A stretch of 64,000 nucleotides of DNA, taken from assembly GCF_036417845.1 (NCBI RefSeq), contig NC_090016.1:469758-533757 (forward strand), in the 5' to 3' direction. The stretch is from Apteryx mantelli. Lineage: Eukaryota > Chordata > Aves > Apterygiformes > Apterygidae. Positions 1-32,134 of the stretch are shown piece by piece. The stretch's first letter is position 1, and each line of letters begins with the position of its first letter. Position numbers and translations under genes: made by a program. The notes under the pieces are model-generated. The model did no database searches. It was not told the origin of the DNA and saw nothing but the letters and a program-made list of their open reading frames with translations.

Positions 1-149
1 GCGCAATGGTGCCCTAAATCCACCCCCACCCCCCCAAAAAACATGCACCCCGGCTCTGGCCTGGGCGCTGCGGACTGGCCAGGAAGGGGCCCCGTGTGGC
101 AAACGCCAGCGGCTGCTGCTCCCTACCGGCAACAGGGGCTTTGGGGGCT

Positions 150-700
150 GGTTTTGGGGCTTTGGGGGTGAATTTGGGGGTAGTTTTGGCTCTTCAGGAG
201 ACCAATTGGGGGCTTTGGGTGCCACTTTAGGGACTTTTGGGCCAGTTTCGGGGTCTTTCGGGCCAGTTTTGGGGCCATTTGGGGGTCTTAGGGGCCCCTT
301 TTGAGTCTTTGGGGCAAGTTTTGGATCTTGGGGTCAAATTTCAGGTCTTGGGGAACCGGTTTGGGGTCTTGGGGGCCAACTTGGGGTCTTTGGAGTCAGT
401 TTGAGGTCTTCTGGGGCTGTTCCAGCTTTTCAGGGGTCCCTTTTGAGTCACGCTTGGGGGACGCGTTTGGGTCTTTGGGGCCAGTTTGGGGTCTTTGGGG
501 GCAAATTTCAGGTTTTGGGGGCCAGTGTGGGGTGTTTGGGGGCTGGTTTTGGGGCCAGTGTGGGCTCTTTTGATGCCAGTTTCAGGTCCTCGGTGGCCAC
601 TTTTGAGGCTTGGGGCCGTTTTTGGGGCCAGTGTAGGGTCTTTGGGGGCCAGTTTTTTTGGGGGGACATACTGGGAAGGCAGAAGCCCTGCTGGCACCCC
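150..700 (+). repeat. Minisatellite in a METTL3 intron
   Basis: Degenerate tandem array with units of about 20-25 bp built on GTCTTTGGGGCCAGTTTTGG. It is strongly G+T rich on the plus strand and fills the visible intron up to the acceptor at 760. The open frames crossing it are artefacts of the repeat period. Confidence 0.85.
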
Positions 701-760
701 ACGTTCCCCCCCCCCCCAGCACCCCTTTTTTTCCCCCTGTCCCTTCCACCTCCTGTGCAG

Positions 761-1270
761 GTGGGGGTGAAGGGAAACCCGCAGGGCTTCAACCGCGGGC
801 TGGACTGCGACGTCATCGTGGCCGAGGTGAGTCCAGAGCCAGGACAAGGCCAGGAGGGGAAAGCCGGCCCCCCCAAACCTCCAACAACCCCCCCTGGCCG
901 CCCCCCAGGTCCGCTCCACCAGCCACAAGCCCGACGAGATCTACGGCATGATCGAGCGCCTCTCGCCTGGCACCCGCAAGATCGAGCTCTTCGGCCGCCC
1001 CCACAATGTCCAGCCCAACTGGTGAGTGCCGCCCGCAGCCCCCCTTCCCCCAGATTTTCCCCCCTTCCCCCAGATTTTCCCCCCTTCCCCCAGATTTTCC
1101 CCCCTTCCCCCAGATTTTCCCCCCTTCCCAGCTCTGTAACCCTCTGGCTCTTCCCCAGGATCACGCTGGGGAACCAGCTGGACGGCATCCACCTCCTGGA
1201 CCCCGACGTGGTGGCCCAGTTCAAGCAGCACTATCCTGACGGCATCATCTCCAAGCCCAAAAACATGTAG
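761..1270 (+). CDS. METTL3: METTL3, C-terminal 96 residues (partial, runs off the left edge)
   Basis: This is the catalytic subunit of the nuclear METTL3-METTL14 complex that writes N6-methyladenosine on mRNA. Three exons are visible: 761-826, 909-1021 and 1159-1270. Each has AG/GT borders, and they join in frame to 96 codons plus TAG. The peptide contains VIVAEVRSTSHKPDEIYGMI, ELFGRPHNVQPNW and a C-terminus DGIISKPKNM, nearly identical to the end of mammalian METTL3. This is the end of the MTA-70 methyltransferase fold; the catalytic DPPW motif lies upstream, outside the window. Sequence 1-760 is intron, mostly minisatellite. A poly(A) signal follows 60 bp after the stop, and TOX4 converges from the other strand. 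Identification is firm; the gene is cut only by the window edge. Confidence 0.96.
   Translation: MGVKGNPQGFNRGLDCDVIVAEVSPEPGQGQEGKAGPPKPPTTPPGRPPGPLHQPQARRDLRHDRAPLAWHPQDRALRPPPQCPAQLVSAARSPPSPRFSPLPPDFPPFPQIFPPSPRFSPLPSSVTLWLFPRITLGNQLDGIHLLDPDVVAQFKQHYPDGIISKPKNM
1041..1131 (+). repeat. 20-bp repeat, each unit a pyrimidine tract plus CAG, in the last METTL3 intron
   Basis: Four exact 20-bp units (1041-1060, 1061-1080, 1081-1100, 1101-1120) and a partial fifth. Each unit reads CCCCTTCCCCCAGATTTTCC, so each resembles a 3' splice acceptor. The acceptor that keeps the METTL3 frame is further on, at 1157-1158. Confidence 0.9.
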
Positions 1271-1329
1271 CAGAGCCCTGGCTCCATAATGCCGCAGAAG
1301 GCGTGGGGGGGGGGGCACATGGTTTTTGT

Positions 1330-1335
1330 AATAAA
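1330..1335 (+). terminator. METTL3 poly(A) signal AATAAA
   Basis: Canonical AATAAA 60 bp after the METTL3 stop, inside GTAATAAAAGG. The implied 3' UTR is under 100 bp. Confidence 0.8.
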
Positions 1336-1412
1336 AGGGGAAAAAAAAACAAAACCACGCTGCAGGCAGCCATGTTTTTTTCCCCGCCACACCGCTCCTC
1401 CACCCCACCCGC

Positions 1413-1418
1413 TTTAAT
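1413..1418 (-). terminator. Possible TOX4 poly(A) signal ATTAAA (minus strand)
   Basis: TTTAAT on the plus strand reads ATTAAA on the minus strand, about 100 bp beyond the TOX4 stop. It is the only common poly(A) hexamer variant I saw between the two converging genes on that strand. Confidence 0.45.
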
Positions 1419-1519
1419 GGAAATCAGAGAGGAAATCGCACCCGCAGGAAATTGCGGCCGTAGAAAGAAAAGGAAAAAAAAAAATGAGAAAAAGTCCGTG
1501 CAGGGCCCCCGGGCGGGGG

Positions 1520-2292
1520 CTATTTCACGAAGACGACGCTGTTGCTGGAGTTGCGGGATGCCAGCCAGGCAAGGAAAACGTCTCTGCAGGGTGGAAAAAG
1601 GGAGGGGGGGATAATCAATGAGGATGTTAGCAGTGGCGAGGTGGGGGACACGCGCATCGCAGACGCGTCCTCGCGCACTCACCGGCAGTGTTTCACCACG
1701 CACTCGCTGCTGCAGTACTCATTGTCCCAGTCGCTGCTGGCCACTGGCGGGTTCTCGCAGCCCGAGCGCACACAGCGTGGCCGTGGCGACTCCGCCGCTG
1801 GCGACTCGGCCACCAGCTCCACCGCCATCTGCGTGGGCGACTCCACCTGCCCCGGCGAGCGGAGCAAAAATTAAAAAAGTTATTTTTTCCCTTTGTGCAA
1901 TAAAACCCCCCCGCACAGAGCAGATGGGGAGAAAGATGGTTTTTTCGTGCTCACCTCCGGCACCACGTCGGCCGTGATCATCTCCACGGGCTCCGGTGAG
2001 GCCTGCAGCTCAGCGCTGGCAGTGGCAGCGCGCTCAGGGCTGGCCTCCTCCTCCTCCTCCGCTGCCGCTGCCAGCGCCAGCGGCTGGATCTGCAAAGCTG
2101 GCGGCGGCAGGATCTTGATCTGCAGCGGCGGCGGCGGCTGCTGCGGCTGCTGCAGGTGCAGGCGGGCTTTCTGCTGCGCCGGCGGCTGCTGCATGGCCTG
2201 CAGCGGCGGCGGCGGCTGCAGCACAGCCACCTGCTGCGCCGGCGGCTGCGGTGGTGGCATCTGCTGCAGCGGCGGTGGCTGCAGCCGGGGCA

Positions 2293-2327
<35 letters not shown>

Positions 2328-4658
2328 GCGGCGGCGGCGGCAGCAGCGGCCGCCTGCAGCACCGAGCGGGTGACAATCTGCGTGGCCCCCGCTGCCGCCG
2401 CCGCCGCCCCCAGCTGCAACCCCCCCCGCGAGGTCACCACCGTGGCAGGGATGACGGTGACCACGCCGCCCTGCGAGGACACGGCCAGCGAGGAGGGCAG
2501 CATCTGCTTGGGGATGATGATTTTGGTGATGCTGGGTGGTGGGGCCGGCGCAGGGGCTGCCGGCGAGGCCTCCGGGGCTGCCACCGCTGCCGGCGATGTG
2601 GGGCCGGGCTCCAGCTCCACCGTTTCCACCGAGGTCTGCGGGGAGAAGCAGCAGCGAGCGGTCAGCACGGCTCGGCAGCCTCCAACGTCTCCCCTCCATC
2701 GCAGAAAACATCCCCTCTGCCACGCTGGGACGCACCTGGATGGCCCGATACGCTGCCAGCGCCTTCAGGTATTCTTTCTTGGCTGCCTCTGTCTTCCGCT
2801 TGTAAACCTGCCGTGGAAAAAGAGAACAGGCGGCAGCTCCCGAAACGGAGGCTCCCCGCCTTCCCGTCCCCGCTCCTCTCCCACCTGCTTCTGCTCCTCG
2901 CCCAGGCTGTCCCACATGGAGGCCACGATCTTGGAGACCTCCCCAAAGGTGGCGTTGGGGTTCTGGCCCTTGATGGCGGCCTGTGTGTCGCGGAAAAAGA
3001 GGGCGTAGGCCGAGACGGGCTTCTGTGGCTCATTGGGGTCCTTCTTCTTCTTCTGCTTCTTGGGGGGCTTCTGCTTGCGCCCAGGGTCCAGCACCAGCGT
3101 GGCCGCAGCAGCAGCAGCGGGTGGCGGCGGTGGCGTTGGCGTCTTTTGGGCTGGGGCTTGCTAAAAGAACAAAAAAAGCAAAAAAAACGGGGGAGAAGAA
3201 AATAAAATGGGTTGGAAGAACGTAAACAAAACAATGTTGAAGAACGATTTGGGGAGCTCCTCACCCGCCTGAACTCCTCGGCCTCGTCCTCCTGCAGGGA
3301 GCCAGCAGGGGACGGCGTGGGGGAGAGACGCTCCTGGGGCGAGCGGGCCGGAGCCGGTGGCAGCACAGTGCCGGTGCCGCCGTTACCGCCGCCATTGCTG
3401 TTGCCGTTGCCGCCGCTGGCGCCCAGGCTGAGCCCCAGCTGTGAGCTCAGCTCCGACTGGTCGATGGTGGTGAGCTGCCCATGGCCCAGCAGCCCGCCAG
3501 GGCTCATGGCCGCCATGGGTACATCGATGGTCACCGGCGGGTTGGCGCTGTACTGCGCCCCCATGGAGTGATCCAAGTCCTAAAAACGCAGGTGTTGCAT
3601 TGCGGGATTTCGTCCTGATTTGCGGATCGAGCACACCACAGCCACCACCGCCACCTTACCATGGACAAGCCGCCGGAGAGCAGCCCGCCACCCTGCTCCA
3701 TGAGGCCGTGGCTCATGCCCACCGGCATGTCCAGTGCCTGCACCCCGTACTGGGCGGAGAAGCCAGCATCGGCAGCACTGCCAGGGTCGCCCAGGTCGTC
3801 GAAGTGGCCCACCACGTCGGAGACAGCCAGCGAGGGGTCAGCGTCCAGGGCGATGGGGGGGATCTCGAACTCCTCATCGCCCAGGCTGGGCGTGTGGAAG
3901 GTCTAGCGAGGCGAGAAGTAGAAGGAGAAAGGAGGAAGGAGAAAAGGTGCCGTGCAGCAGCTCCCCCCCCCCGTTTCCTCCACCAGTCGCCCCCCCCGAA
4001 GGTGTGACACCCCCCCCCACCGGCCCCAGGCCTCACCTCGGCCCCCGTCAGGAAAGGGTGCGCAGTGCCAGTGATGGCCAGGTAGTTGTCGTTGCCTCCG
4101 GGGAACTGCCGGGTGATTCGGGAGGGAGGGGAAAATGGATATGGGTGAGAGGGGGAGCAGGGCCCCAGTGCTCCCCCTCAGAGCCCTCACCACCCTCCCA
4201 GTGCCCCCATCTCCCCTCTGTAGCCCCCAGCACCCTCCCAACATCTCCATCTCTCCCTAATAGCCCCCATCTCCCCCCCAGTACCTCTGTCTCTCCCTAG
4301 ACATCCCCCAGTACCTCCCAGTACTCCCCTCTCCCCCAGACAGTCTCCAGCACCCCCAGTGCCTCCCTCTCCCCCTAGACAGCCCCCAGCACCCCCAAAT
4401 AGCCCACAGGACCCCACACAGTGCCCCCATCTCCCCCCAGTAGCCCCCAGCAACCCCCAATAGCCCCCATCTCTCCCCCAGTGCCCAGATCCCGCCGGCG
4501 GAGCCCCCTCACCGGGCCCCCATCCCCATGGCAACGCCCCCCCCGCCCCCGGAGGACCCCCAGCGCCAGCCAAACCGCCCCCCAGCCCCACGGCAGCGCC
4601 GCCCCGGGCCCCGGAGCCGCCGAGCACCGGCCCCCGCCCCGGCCTCGCTCACCTCCAT
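1520..4658 (-). CDS. TOX4: TOX4, HMG-box nuclear protein, complete (629 aa)
   Basis: TOX-family HMG-box DNA-binding protein; the mammalian orthologue is a subunit of the PTW/PP1 phosphatase complex. Coding exons on the minus strand: 4653-4658 (Met-Glu), 4037-4105, 3660-3902, 3265-3579, 2885-3160, 2736-2807, 1955-2635, 1683-1846, 1520-1583. Phases agree and the sum is 630 codons. The N-terminus [11 protein letters not shown] and the C-terminus NSVVFVK match human TOX4 (621 aa). A Lys-rich stretch precedes the HMG box (about residues 252-322, [17 protein letters not shown]). The C-terminal half is Pro/Gln/Ala rich, with an Ala run followed by Gln11 near residues 431-441. The last two exons encode the conserved Cys-containing tail ([22 protein letters not shown]). 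TOX4 is tail to tail with METTL3 and head to head with RAB2B. Confidence 0.96.
2294..2326 (-). repeat. Pure CAG x 11 (polyglutamine) in TOX4
   Basis: Eleven uninterrupted CTG triplets on the plus strand read as CAG on the TOX4 strand and encode Gln11, directly after a GC-rich polyalanine stretch. The tract lies in the Gln/Pro-rich C-terminal region. Confidence 0.95.
4150..4490 (+). repeat. Degenerate minisatellite in TOX4 intron 1
   Basis: Repeats of AGCCCCCAGCACCCCC / CCCCATCTCTCCC type with a period of roughly 25-35 bp fill the intron between exon 1 (4653-4658) and exon 2 (4037-4105). No coding sense. Confidence 0.75.
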
Positions 4659-5198
4659 GGCTCCGCCGCCGAGCCAGAGTCTCCCCGCGATGCGGTTCGG
4701 CCCCCCGACCCCGGAAGCGGAAGTCCCGCCCCCCGCACGTCACCGCGCCTCAGGACGCTTCCGGCGCGCCGGCCATAGAGGCGGCCTCCCACTCTCCGCA
4801 CCCGGCAGGGGGTAATAAAAGGCGGCGGGAGGGGGAGAGACTCGCGTTTGAGTCTTCTCTGTCCTTCCTGGCCTAGAAGCGCCACAGCGGGAGCGCTGGA
4901 GCCGGCGGCACCCTGCCCCAGAGCACTCTGCTTCTGCCTAGAGCGCCGCCGGAAGTCGGAGCAGTAGAGGCGAGTGGGCGGTTAGAGCGTCACCGGAAGC
5001 CGGGGCAGTAGAGGCGAGCAGGCGGGTAGAACGCCACCGGAAGCCGGGGCAGTAGAGGCGAGCGGGCGGGTAGAACGACGCTGGAAGTCGGAGCAGTAGA
5101 GGCAGCCTGGCGGCCAGAGCGCCGCCGGAAGCCGGAGCAGTAGAGGCAACCGGCCTCCAAGGACAGAGAGGCCCTGGGCGGACCTGGTTACGGGCATC
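4659..5198. promoter_or_regulatory. Bidirectional CpG-rich promoter between TOX4 and RAB2B
   Basis: The start codons of TOX4 (4658, minus) and RAB2B (5199, plus) are 540 bp apart, head to head, with CpG-dense sequence between. ETS-type cores (CCGGAAG) recur, e.g. near 4710, and in the 44-bp repeat at 4941-5158. An AT-rich TAATAAAAGGC lies near 4812. Transcription starts cannot be placed from sequence alone. Confidence 0.7.
4941..5158 (+). repeat. 44-bp tandem repeat in the TOX4/RAB2B promoter
   Basis: Five units of about 44 bp starting near 4941, 4987, 5031, 5075 and 5118, ending just before the RAB2B leader. Each contains (C/T)GGAAG followed by GCAGTAGAGGC, so each carries an ETS-family core. 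Confidence 0.85.
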
Positions 5199-7460
<2,262 letters not shown>

Positions 7461-9240
7461 GGGCGCTGGATCCCGATTGGATCCGATCCGATCTTCCCTC
7501 CATGGCTTGGGGGGGGGGGGGGGGCACGAGGACGGCGGCCCCGAGCCCTCATGGCACCGTGTTATTTTTCCTCACCCTTCAGAGCTCAAGGCTGCCCCGC
7601 GTCAGTGCCTTTTTTCCCCCCCGATTTCCACTGCCGCCAAGTGCGTTTCTTGCTGCCGGAGGGGATCTGGGGGTGGCTCGTCGGCTCCTGTGGCTTTAGC
7701 ACCGTCTCTGCTGCCTGTAAACAAGCTTTTCCTTATTTCTTAATGCCATTTCCCGCTCGCGGTGGGCTTTCCTTGTCGCTATATGCCACTGTGCCGCCAG
7801 CCGGCTCCATAAATCCGAAACATCCCTCAAACCACAATATTTTGGGGGCAGAAATTCCCACCCTGGAGCCCCGCTCGTCACAGCAGCGCCCCGATTTCCT
7901 TTCTGCCTCATTCCCATGAATAATCCCGTTCCTCCTCCTGCCAAAATTAACCTGTTTTTTCCCCTCTGATAAGTTTTGCTCCAATAAGAAGAAAAAAACT
8001 GACAGCCCGACGCGGCCCCAATGTACCCGTGTAAATTTTTGAGGTGATACGGGTTGTTTTCTTCTTATTTTATTTATTTTTTTTTAACTTGCAGCGATGG
8101 AGGGGAGGATGAGTGGTCGGGATAAAATGCTTTGGCCAAAATCACGGCGTTTTGCCCTCTTCCTCCTCAACACAGAAAAACAAAAAAACCCAAAACACAA
8201 AAAAAACCCAGCAAAACACATACAGAAAAAAATGGAAAATACGTATGTTTTTCTTCTGAAACAATGCAGATCCTTCACGTTCACCTGCTCTGCTTTATAA
8301 AAAGGAATATGAAAGTGTTTTAAAGGGATTCCCCCCCCCCTTAACGATTTCCTTGGGAAAGATGAAAACCTGCAGTAGTAGATTTTCGGCTTTTTTTTTT
8401 ATTCCCTCCCCTTAGGAAAATGAGCTGTTCAAGTTTTAAAAAGCTGCTTTTTTTCCCATGAATTTGTGGGAAAACAGTTTTAGTGGGGAAAGGCCGCTTT
8501 GGGAAGGCCCCGGCTCTAAAAACCAGTGCTGGAAGAAGATTAAAAACACACACGCACAAAAAAATTGTCTTTAACGCTGAGGCTTTTCCCCAACTTTCCC
8601 TTGTCTTGGGGTGAAATGCTGCTGCGTAAAATGGGTAAAAATGGATTTTAGGGGCCCGGTGCGGGTTTTCCCCCGCTGCCGGTGCAGGGGGAGGATTCAG
8701 GGCCAATTTTTAAACTTTCCAGCAGCTTTAACTGTGTGTTTTGGGGGTTTACGCTCCCCCAAAAATGGCTGGTGGGAGGGGTGTGAATACGACATTTTTG
8801 CACAGCTGAAACCCTGTTTTTGTGGTTTTTCTGCATTTTAGTAACTAAAAAAACACACTTAATTGGGGGAAATGAGGTTTCGGGGGTTGCGAGCTTCCCG
8901 ATTCTGAGTTTTTTAGTAGTTTTAACTGGGTTTTTTTTTGCACTTTATTAATAATGAAAATAAAGCCCAAGCAGGAGGCCAGGAGGCAAATTTGAGCTTC
9001 CGACCTGTTTAAAAAGTGAATTCTTGCATTTTTTCCCCCTATATGTTTCTTTTAATAGGCAAATTGCAGGGTCAGGCTGCGCTTTGGAGCATGAAACATC
9101 AAATTTGGCGTTTTATTAATTAAAAAAAGGGGGGGCAGTCAGCTGGGGGAGGGGTTGAATGTGCCGCAGAGTTTAGGGGATTTTTTTTTTTAAGAGATTA
9201 AGGAGTTTTATGAGGGACGGGGGGGATTTGGGGGCGAGGG
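7461..9240 (+). other. RAB2B 3' UTR and RAB2B-CHD8 intergenic DNA
   Basis: AT-richer, non-repetitive sequence with no credible coding frame. It contains T- and A-rich runs and an AATAAA at 8959-8964 that could end a long RAB2B 3' UTR. No clear alternative signal is seen closer to the stop. Confidence 0.5.
8959..8964 (+). terminator. Candidate RAB2B poly(A) signal AATAAA
   Basis: AATAAA within GAAAATAAAGCC about 1.5 kb after the RAB2B stop, before the GC-rich CHD8 promoter begins. Confidence 0.45.
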
Positions 9241-9830
9241 AGACGCCGCCGCCATGGCGGGGAGGGGGTTAACGCCGCGGCAAGATGGCGGCGGCACTTA
9301 GCTGCCCGCGGCGCTGCCTGACGGGAGGCGCCGCCCCCTTCCGCCGCGCCTCGGCCGCGCAGGAAGACGGGGAGACCCGGAGCGCCGCATCCCGCCGCGG
9401 TAAAAAAAATATATATATATATAAAGGAGGAAGGGAGGAAGAAGAGTTGACGTTAATTAAAGGGAAATATTTAGTGAGGGGAGGGGGCGTCAGGCGGCGC
9501 GGCGGCAGCCCCCCCCCCCCGCTCAGGCCCCCTCTGCGGCCACTTCCGGGAAGGCGCGCAGCCTACCCTGCTGGCGCTCGGTCACGCCCACCGCGCTGCG
9601 GCGCGCAGCGGAGGGAGTGGGCGTGGCCTGGCCGTGCGTGGCGACGTGCGCGCGTGCGTGCGTTGCGTGCGTGGGGGGGGGCGCAATCACGCTGCGTTGC
9701 GCCGCGCCCGCGCGGGCCGCCTTGTTCTCGCGCTTCCCCCCCCTTGCCGGAGGGGCGGGGGAGGGGGCGCCGGGTGAGGCCACCGCGGGGCGGGGGGGGG
9801 GGGACAGAGACACCCCCGCCCCCCCAGGTA
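9241..9830 (+). promoter_or_regulatory. CHD8 CpG promoter and probable non-coding first exon
   Basis: Base composition switches sharply to CpG-rich. AAGATGGCGGC at 9282-9292 is a YY1-type core-promoter motif, and another ATGGCGG lies at 9253-9259. An alternating AT stretch (ATATATATATATAAAGG) follows near 9408. A strong donor CAG/GTAAGA occurs at 9827/9828 and could pair with the acceptor at 11923 immediately before the CHD8 start exon. The leader exon is inferred. Confidence 0.6.
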
Positions 9831-10129
9831 AGACCCCCCCCTCCCCCTTCCCGGTTGGCATGGCGACGCGCGCGCGCGGGGGGGGCGTATTATGGGATGG
9901 CGCGGCCCCGGCGCGGGTGGAGGTTCCTCCCTCCTGCCCCCCCCGGCGCGGGCGGGATGGTTCAGCCCCCCCCCCCCCCGTGTTGGGGGAGGTGGGGCGC
10001 GTCCATGTCGCGGCGGCGGCGGGGGGGGAGGGAGCGCCGCGGAAGGACGGTAGGGCCGCCGCGGGGGGGCGGGGGGGCACGTGGGCGCGACCGCGCGGCT
10101 CCCGTAGATGGGGGGAGGAAACGGGGGGG

Positions 10130-10900
10130 GGGCGGTGGGGACCGGCCTGTGACTGGGCAGCCCAGTGCTCCCAGTTTCGGCGTCACTGGGAGGCCCGGTG
10201 CCCCCAGTTCCCCCGTGACTGGGCACCCCAGTGCTCCCAGTTCCTTGTTACTAGGGGGCCCAGTTCCCCCATGACTGGGTGGCCCAGTGCCCCTAGTCCC
10301 TCTGTGACTGGGCACCCCAGTGCTCCCAGTTCCTTATTACTAGGTGGCCCGCTTCCCCCATGACTGGGCACCCCAGTGCCCCCAGTTCCCCCGTGACTGG
10401 GCACCCCAGTGCTCCCAGTTCCTTGTTACTAGGCGGCCCAGTTCCCCCATGACTGGGTGGCCCAGTGCCCCCAGTTCCTCTGTGACTGGGCACCCCAGTG
10501 TTCCCAGTTCCTTATTGCTAGGCAGCCCAGTTCCCCCGTGACTGAGCACCCCAGTGCCCCCAGTTCCTTATTACTAGGCGGCCCAGTTCCCCCATGGCTA
10601 GGTTGCCTAGTGCCCCCAGTTCCGCCTGTCTGGGCACCCCAGTGCCCCCAGTTCCCCCATGACTGGGCACCCCAGTGCTCCCAATTCCTTATTACTAGGC
10701 AGCCCAGTTTCCCCGTGACTGGGCACCCCGGTGCTCCCAGTTCCCCTGCTACTGGACGTCCCAGAGCCCCCAGTCTCCCCTGTGACTGGGCATTCCATTT
10801 CCCTGTTACTGGTCCCCCCAGTGCCCTGATCTCCCCATTACTGGTCCCCCCGGCCCCCCAGTTACTGGCCCTCCCGTGCCCCGGCCCCCCCGTTACTGGG
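10130..10900 (+). repeat. Hairpin-forming minisatellite in the CHD8 leader intron
   Basis: About 20 degenerate units of roughly 30-57 bp built from GACTGGGCACCCCAGTGC, CCCAGTTCC and TTACTAGGCGGCC. ACTGGG followed at once by CCCAGT makes a short inverted repeat in most units. Several spurious open frames cross the array on both strands. Confidence 0.88.
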
Positions 10901-11229
10901 AGCTCGCCCCCCTGCTCCCCCCCCTCCGGCTTCGCATCTCCCTGAGTCACCGCCCGGCCGGGCCGGAGCCGGAGCGGGATAACGCCCCGGATGGCTCCGC
11001 AGCTCCAGCCAGACCCCGGTGCCCTGCTTTTGGCGACGGGGGGGGAATGCCGTTCCCGTGGCCCCCCTCCTCCACGGGCGCCGGGCTGCGGTTTTGGGGG
11101 CACTGTGGGGGGGTCTCGCTGGGCAGCCGCGGAGGGGGGCGCGAGTGCCGCGGGGGGGGGGTGGCGTTTTCGGGGGCTCCGCCTCGGCCCCCCCCCCCCG
11201 GACACTCCCGCCACTGCTGCGGGCCGGGG

Positions 11230-11800
11230 CCGGGGCCACAGCGGGTGCGCAGGAGCTGGGGGGCAATTGCAGGGGATCTGGGGGGGGATCGAGGAGGAGT
11301 TGGGGGTCTGGGGGGGATTGTAGGGGGGTTGGGGGGGATCGCAGGGGAGTTGGGGGTCTGGGGGGGGATTGCATGGGTCTGTGGGGCAGGAGGGGGCTCT
11401 ATGGAGCCTGAGGGGGATCACAGGGGGCCTGGGGGGGATTGTTGGGGGTCTGGGGGGTTTTGCATGCGTCTAGGGGGGAGATTGCAAGGGGCCTGGGGGT
11501 CAGGAGGAAGCTGCATGGGGTCTGGAGGGGATTGCATGGGGGTTGGGGGTCGGGGGTGGGCTGAATGGGGTCGGGGGGGTTGCATGGGGCCTGGGGGTCT
11601 GGGGGGGATTGTATAGGGTTTGGGGGGGGTTGCAGGGGGTCTGGGGGGCTGCAGGGGGTCTGGGGGAGATCGCATGGGGGGTTGGGAGGCAGGAGGGGGC
11701 TGCAGCGGGTCTGGGGGGGTATTTCAGGGGGTGGGGGGGTTGCAAGGGGTCTGGGGGGAGATTGCATGGGGCAGGGGGGCAGGAAGGGGTTGGGGGGGGC
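11230..11800 (+). repeat. G-rich tandem repeat upstream of the CHD8 start exon
   Basis: Degenerate repeats of GGGTCTGGGGGGGATTGCA with G runs of 3-8 every few bases on the plus (transcribed-sense) strand. It meets the simple G3+N1-7 pattern for G-quadruplexes many times. It ends about 120 bp before the acceptor at 11923. Confidence 0.85.
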
Positions 11801-11943
11801 ATCGCGGAGGCGCGTTTCGCCCTGTAGCGGTGGCGTGGGACAGCCGGGCACCTCGGCCCCCCCGCCGACCCGCTGTGTCCGCGTCACCCCCCCAAATCCC
11901 AACCCCACTTCTGCCCCCTGCAGCCAGCTCCGCTCCCGCCGCC

Positions 11944-25089
<13,146 letters not shown>

Positions 25090-25350
25090 GCGTGCGCGCG
25101 TGCCCCCCTTCCCCCCCCCCCCCCGAAACTGTCTCCTCTCTCCCCACCGCGCCCCGGGCGCTATATTTATATAAATATGTAAAAATGTCTTGTGTCATAC
25201 GGCAGGGGGGGAGGGGAAGGGGGGAGGGGGGCTAAGGGGGGGTGTTATCTAGGGGCGGCGGTGGTGGGGTCTTTTGGGGGGCGGGGTGGTTCGAAGGCTT
25301 TGGGGGTAGAGCTTCCCGTAGTTGGAGTCTTTTTCTTTTTTTTTTTTTCT

Positions 25351-25356
25351 AATAAA
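25351..25356 (+). terminator. CHD8 poly(A) signal AATAAA
   Basis: AATAAA follows a T-rich tract 262 bp after the CHD8 stop. SUPT16H starts translation 520 bp further on, so the two genes are tightly packed head to tail. Confidence 0.8.
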
Positions 25357-25379
25357 AAGGGACAAAAACGGGCCGGAAA

Positions 25380-25875
25380 CGGGCGTTTTTTGTGTGTGTC
25401 TGCGAGCGCGGCCCGCGCGGCGGCGCCCTTCGCCCACGGCGCTGTGAGGGGGAGGGGGAGAAGGAGGAGGGGTCACGCGACACCTCGCGCCAGCCTTTTC
25501 CCGCCGGCGCCCTCCCGCGCGTGCGCAGTGCGCAGCGGCGCCGCCAGCGCGCCAGCCCCCCTCCCCATCCACCCACCCACCGCCATTTGCAGCCCCGCCC
25601 ACTCGCGCGCGCGCCGGTGGCGGGAGCTTCTCGGGGGGGAAGCGGAAACGCGCACGCGCCGGGGTCGCGGCACCGGAAGCGGAAACGCGCGCGCGCTCTC
25701 GCGCGCTCTCTCTCGCTCCCGTCGTCCTGGTGGTGGCGGGCGGCGGCGGCGGCGAGGGAAGCGCTTCCGGGGTGAGCGCGGGAGGCGGCTGCGGGGGGGG
25801 CGGCGGCGGCGGCGGGGAAGCCCCCGCACGGCGGCACCGGCGACCGCAGCGCCCCGGCGAGCCCGAGCCGCCCCT
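25380..25875 (+). promoter_or_regulatory. SUPT16H CpG promoter
   Basis: CpG-dense sequence with repeated GGAAGCGGAAACGCGC (near 25632 and 25674), ETS-type CCGGAAG near 25673, and a CGCGCGCG-rich stretch between the CHD8 poly(A) signal and the SUPT16H start. No TATA box at a sensible distance was noticed. Confidence 0.65.

Positions 25876-32134
<6,259 letters not shown>

Noticed and set aside
401-1270. Long plus-strand open frame over the METTL3 exons and intron repeat
   Set aside because: It reads through minisatellite and introns; only the last part coincides with METTL3 exons. The spliced model explains the conserved residues.
1893-3008. 371-aa plus-strand frame opposite TOX4
   Set aside because: Cys/Gly/Ser-rich shadow of the TOX4 Gln/Pro/Ala exons on the other strand.
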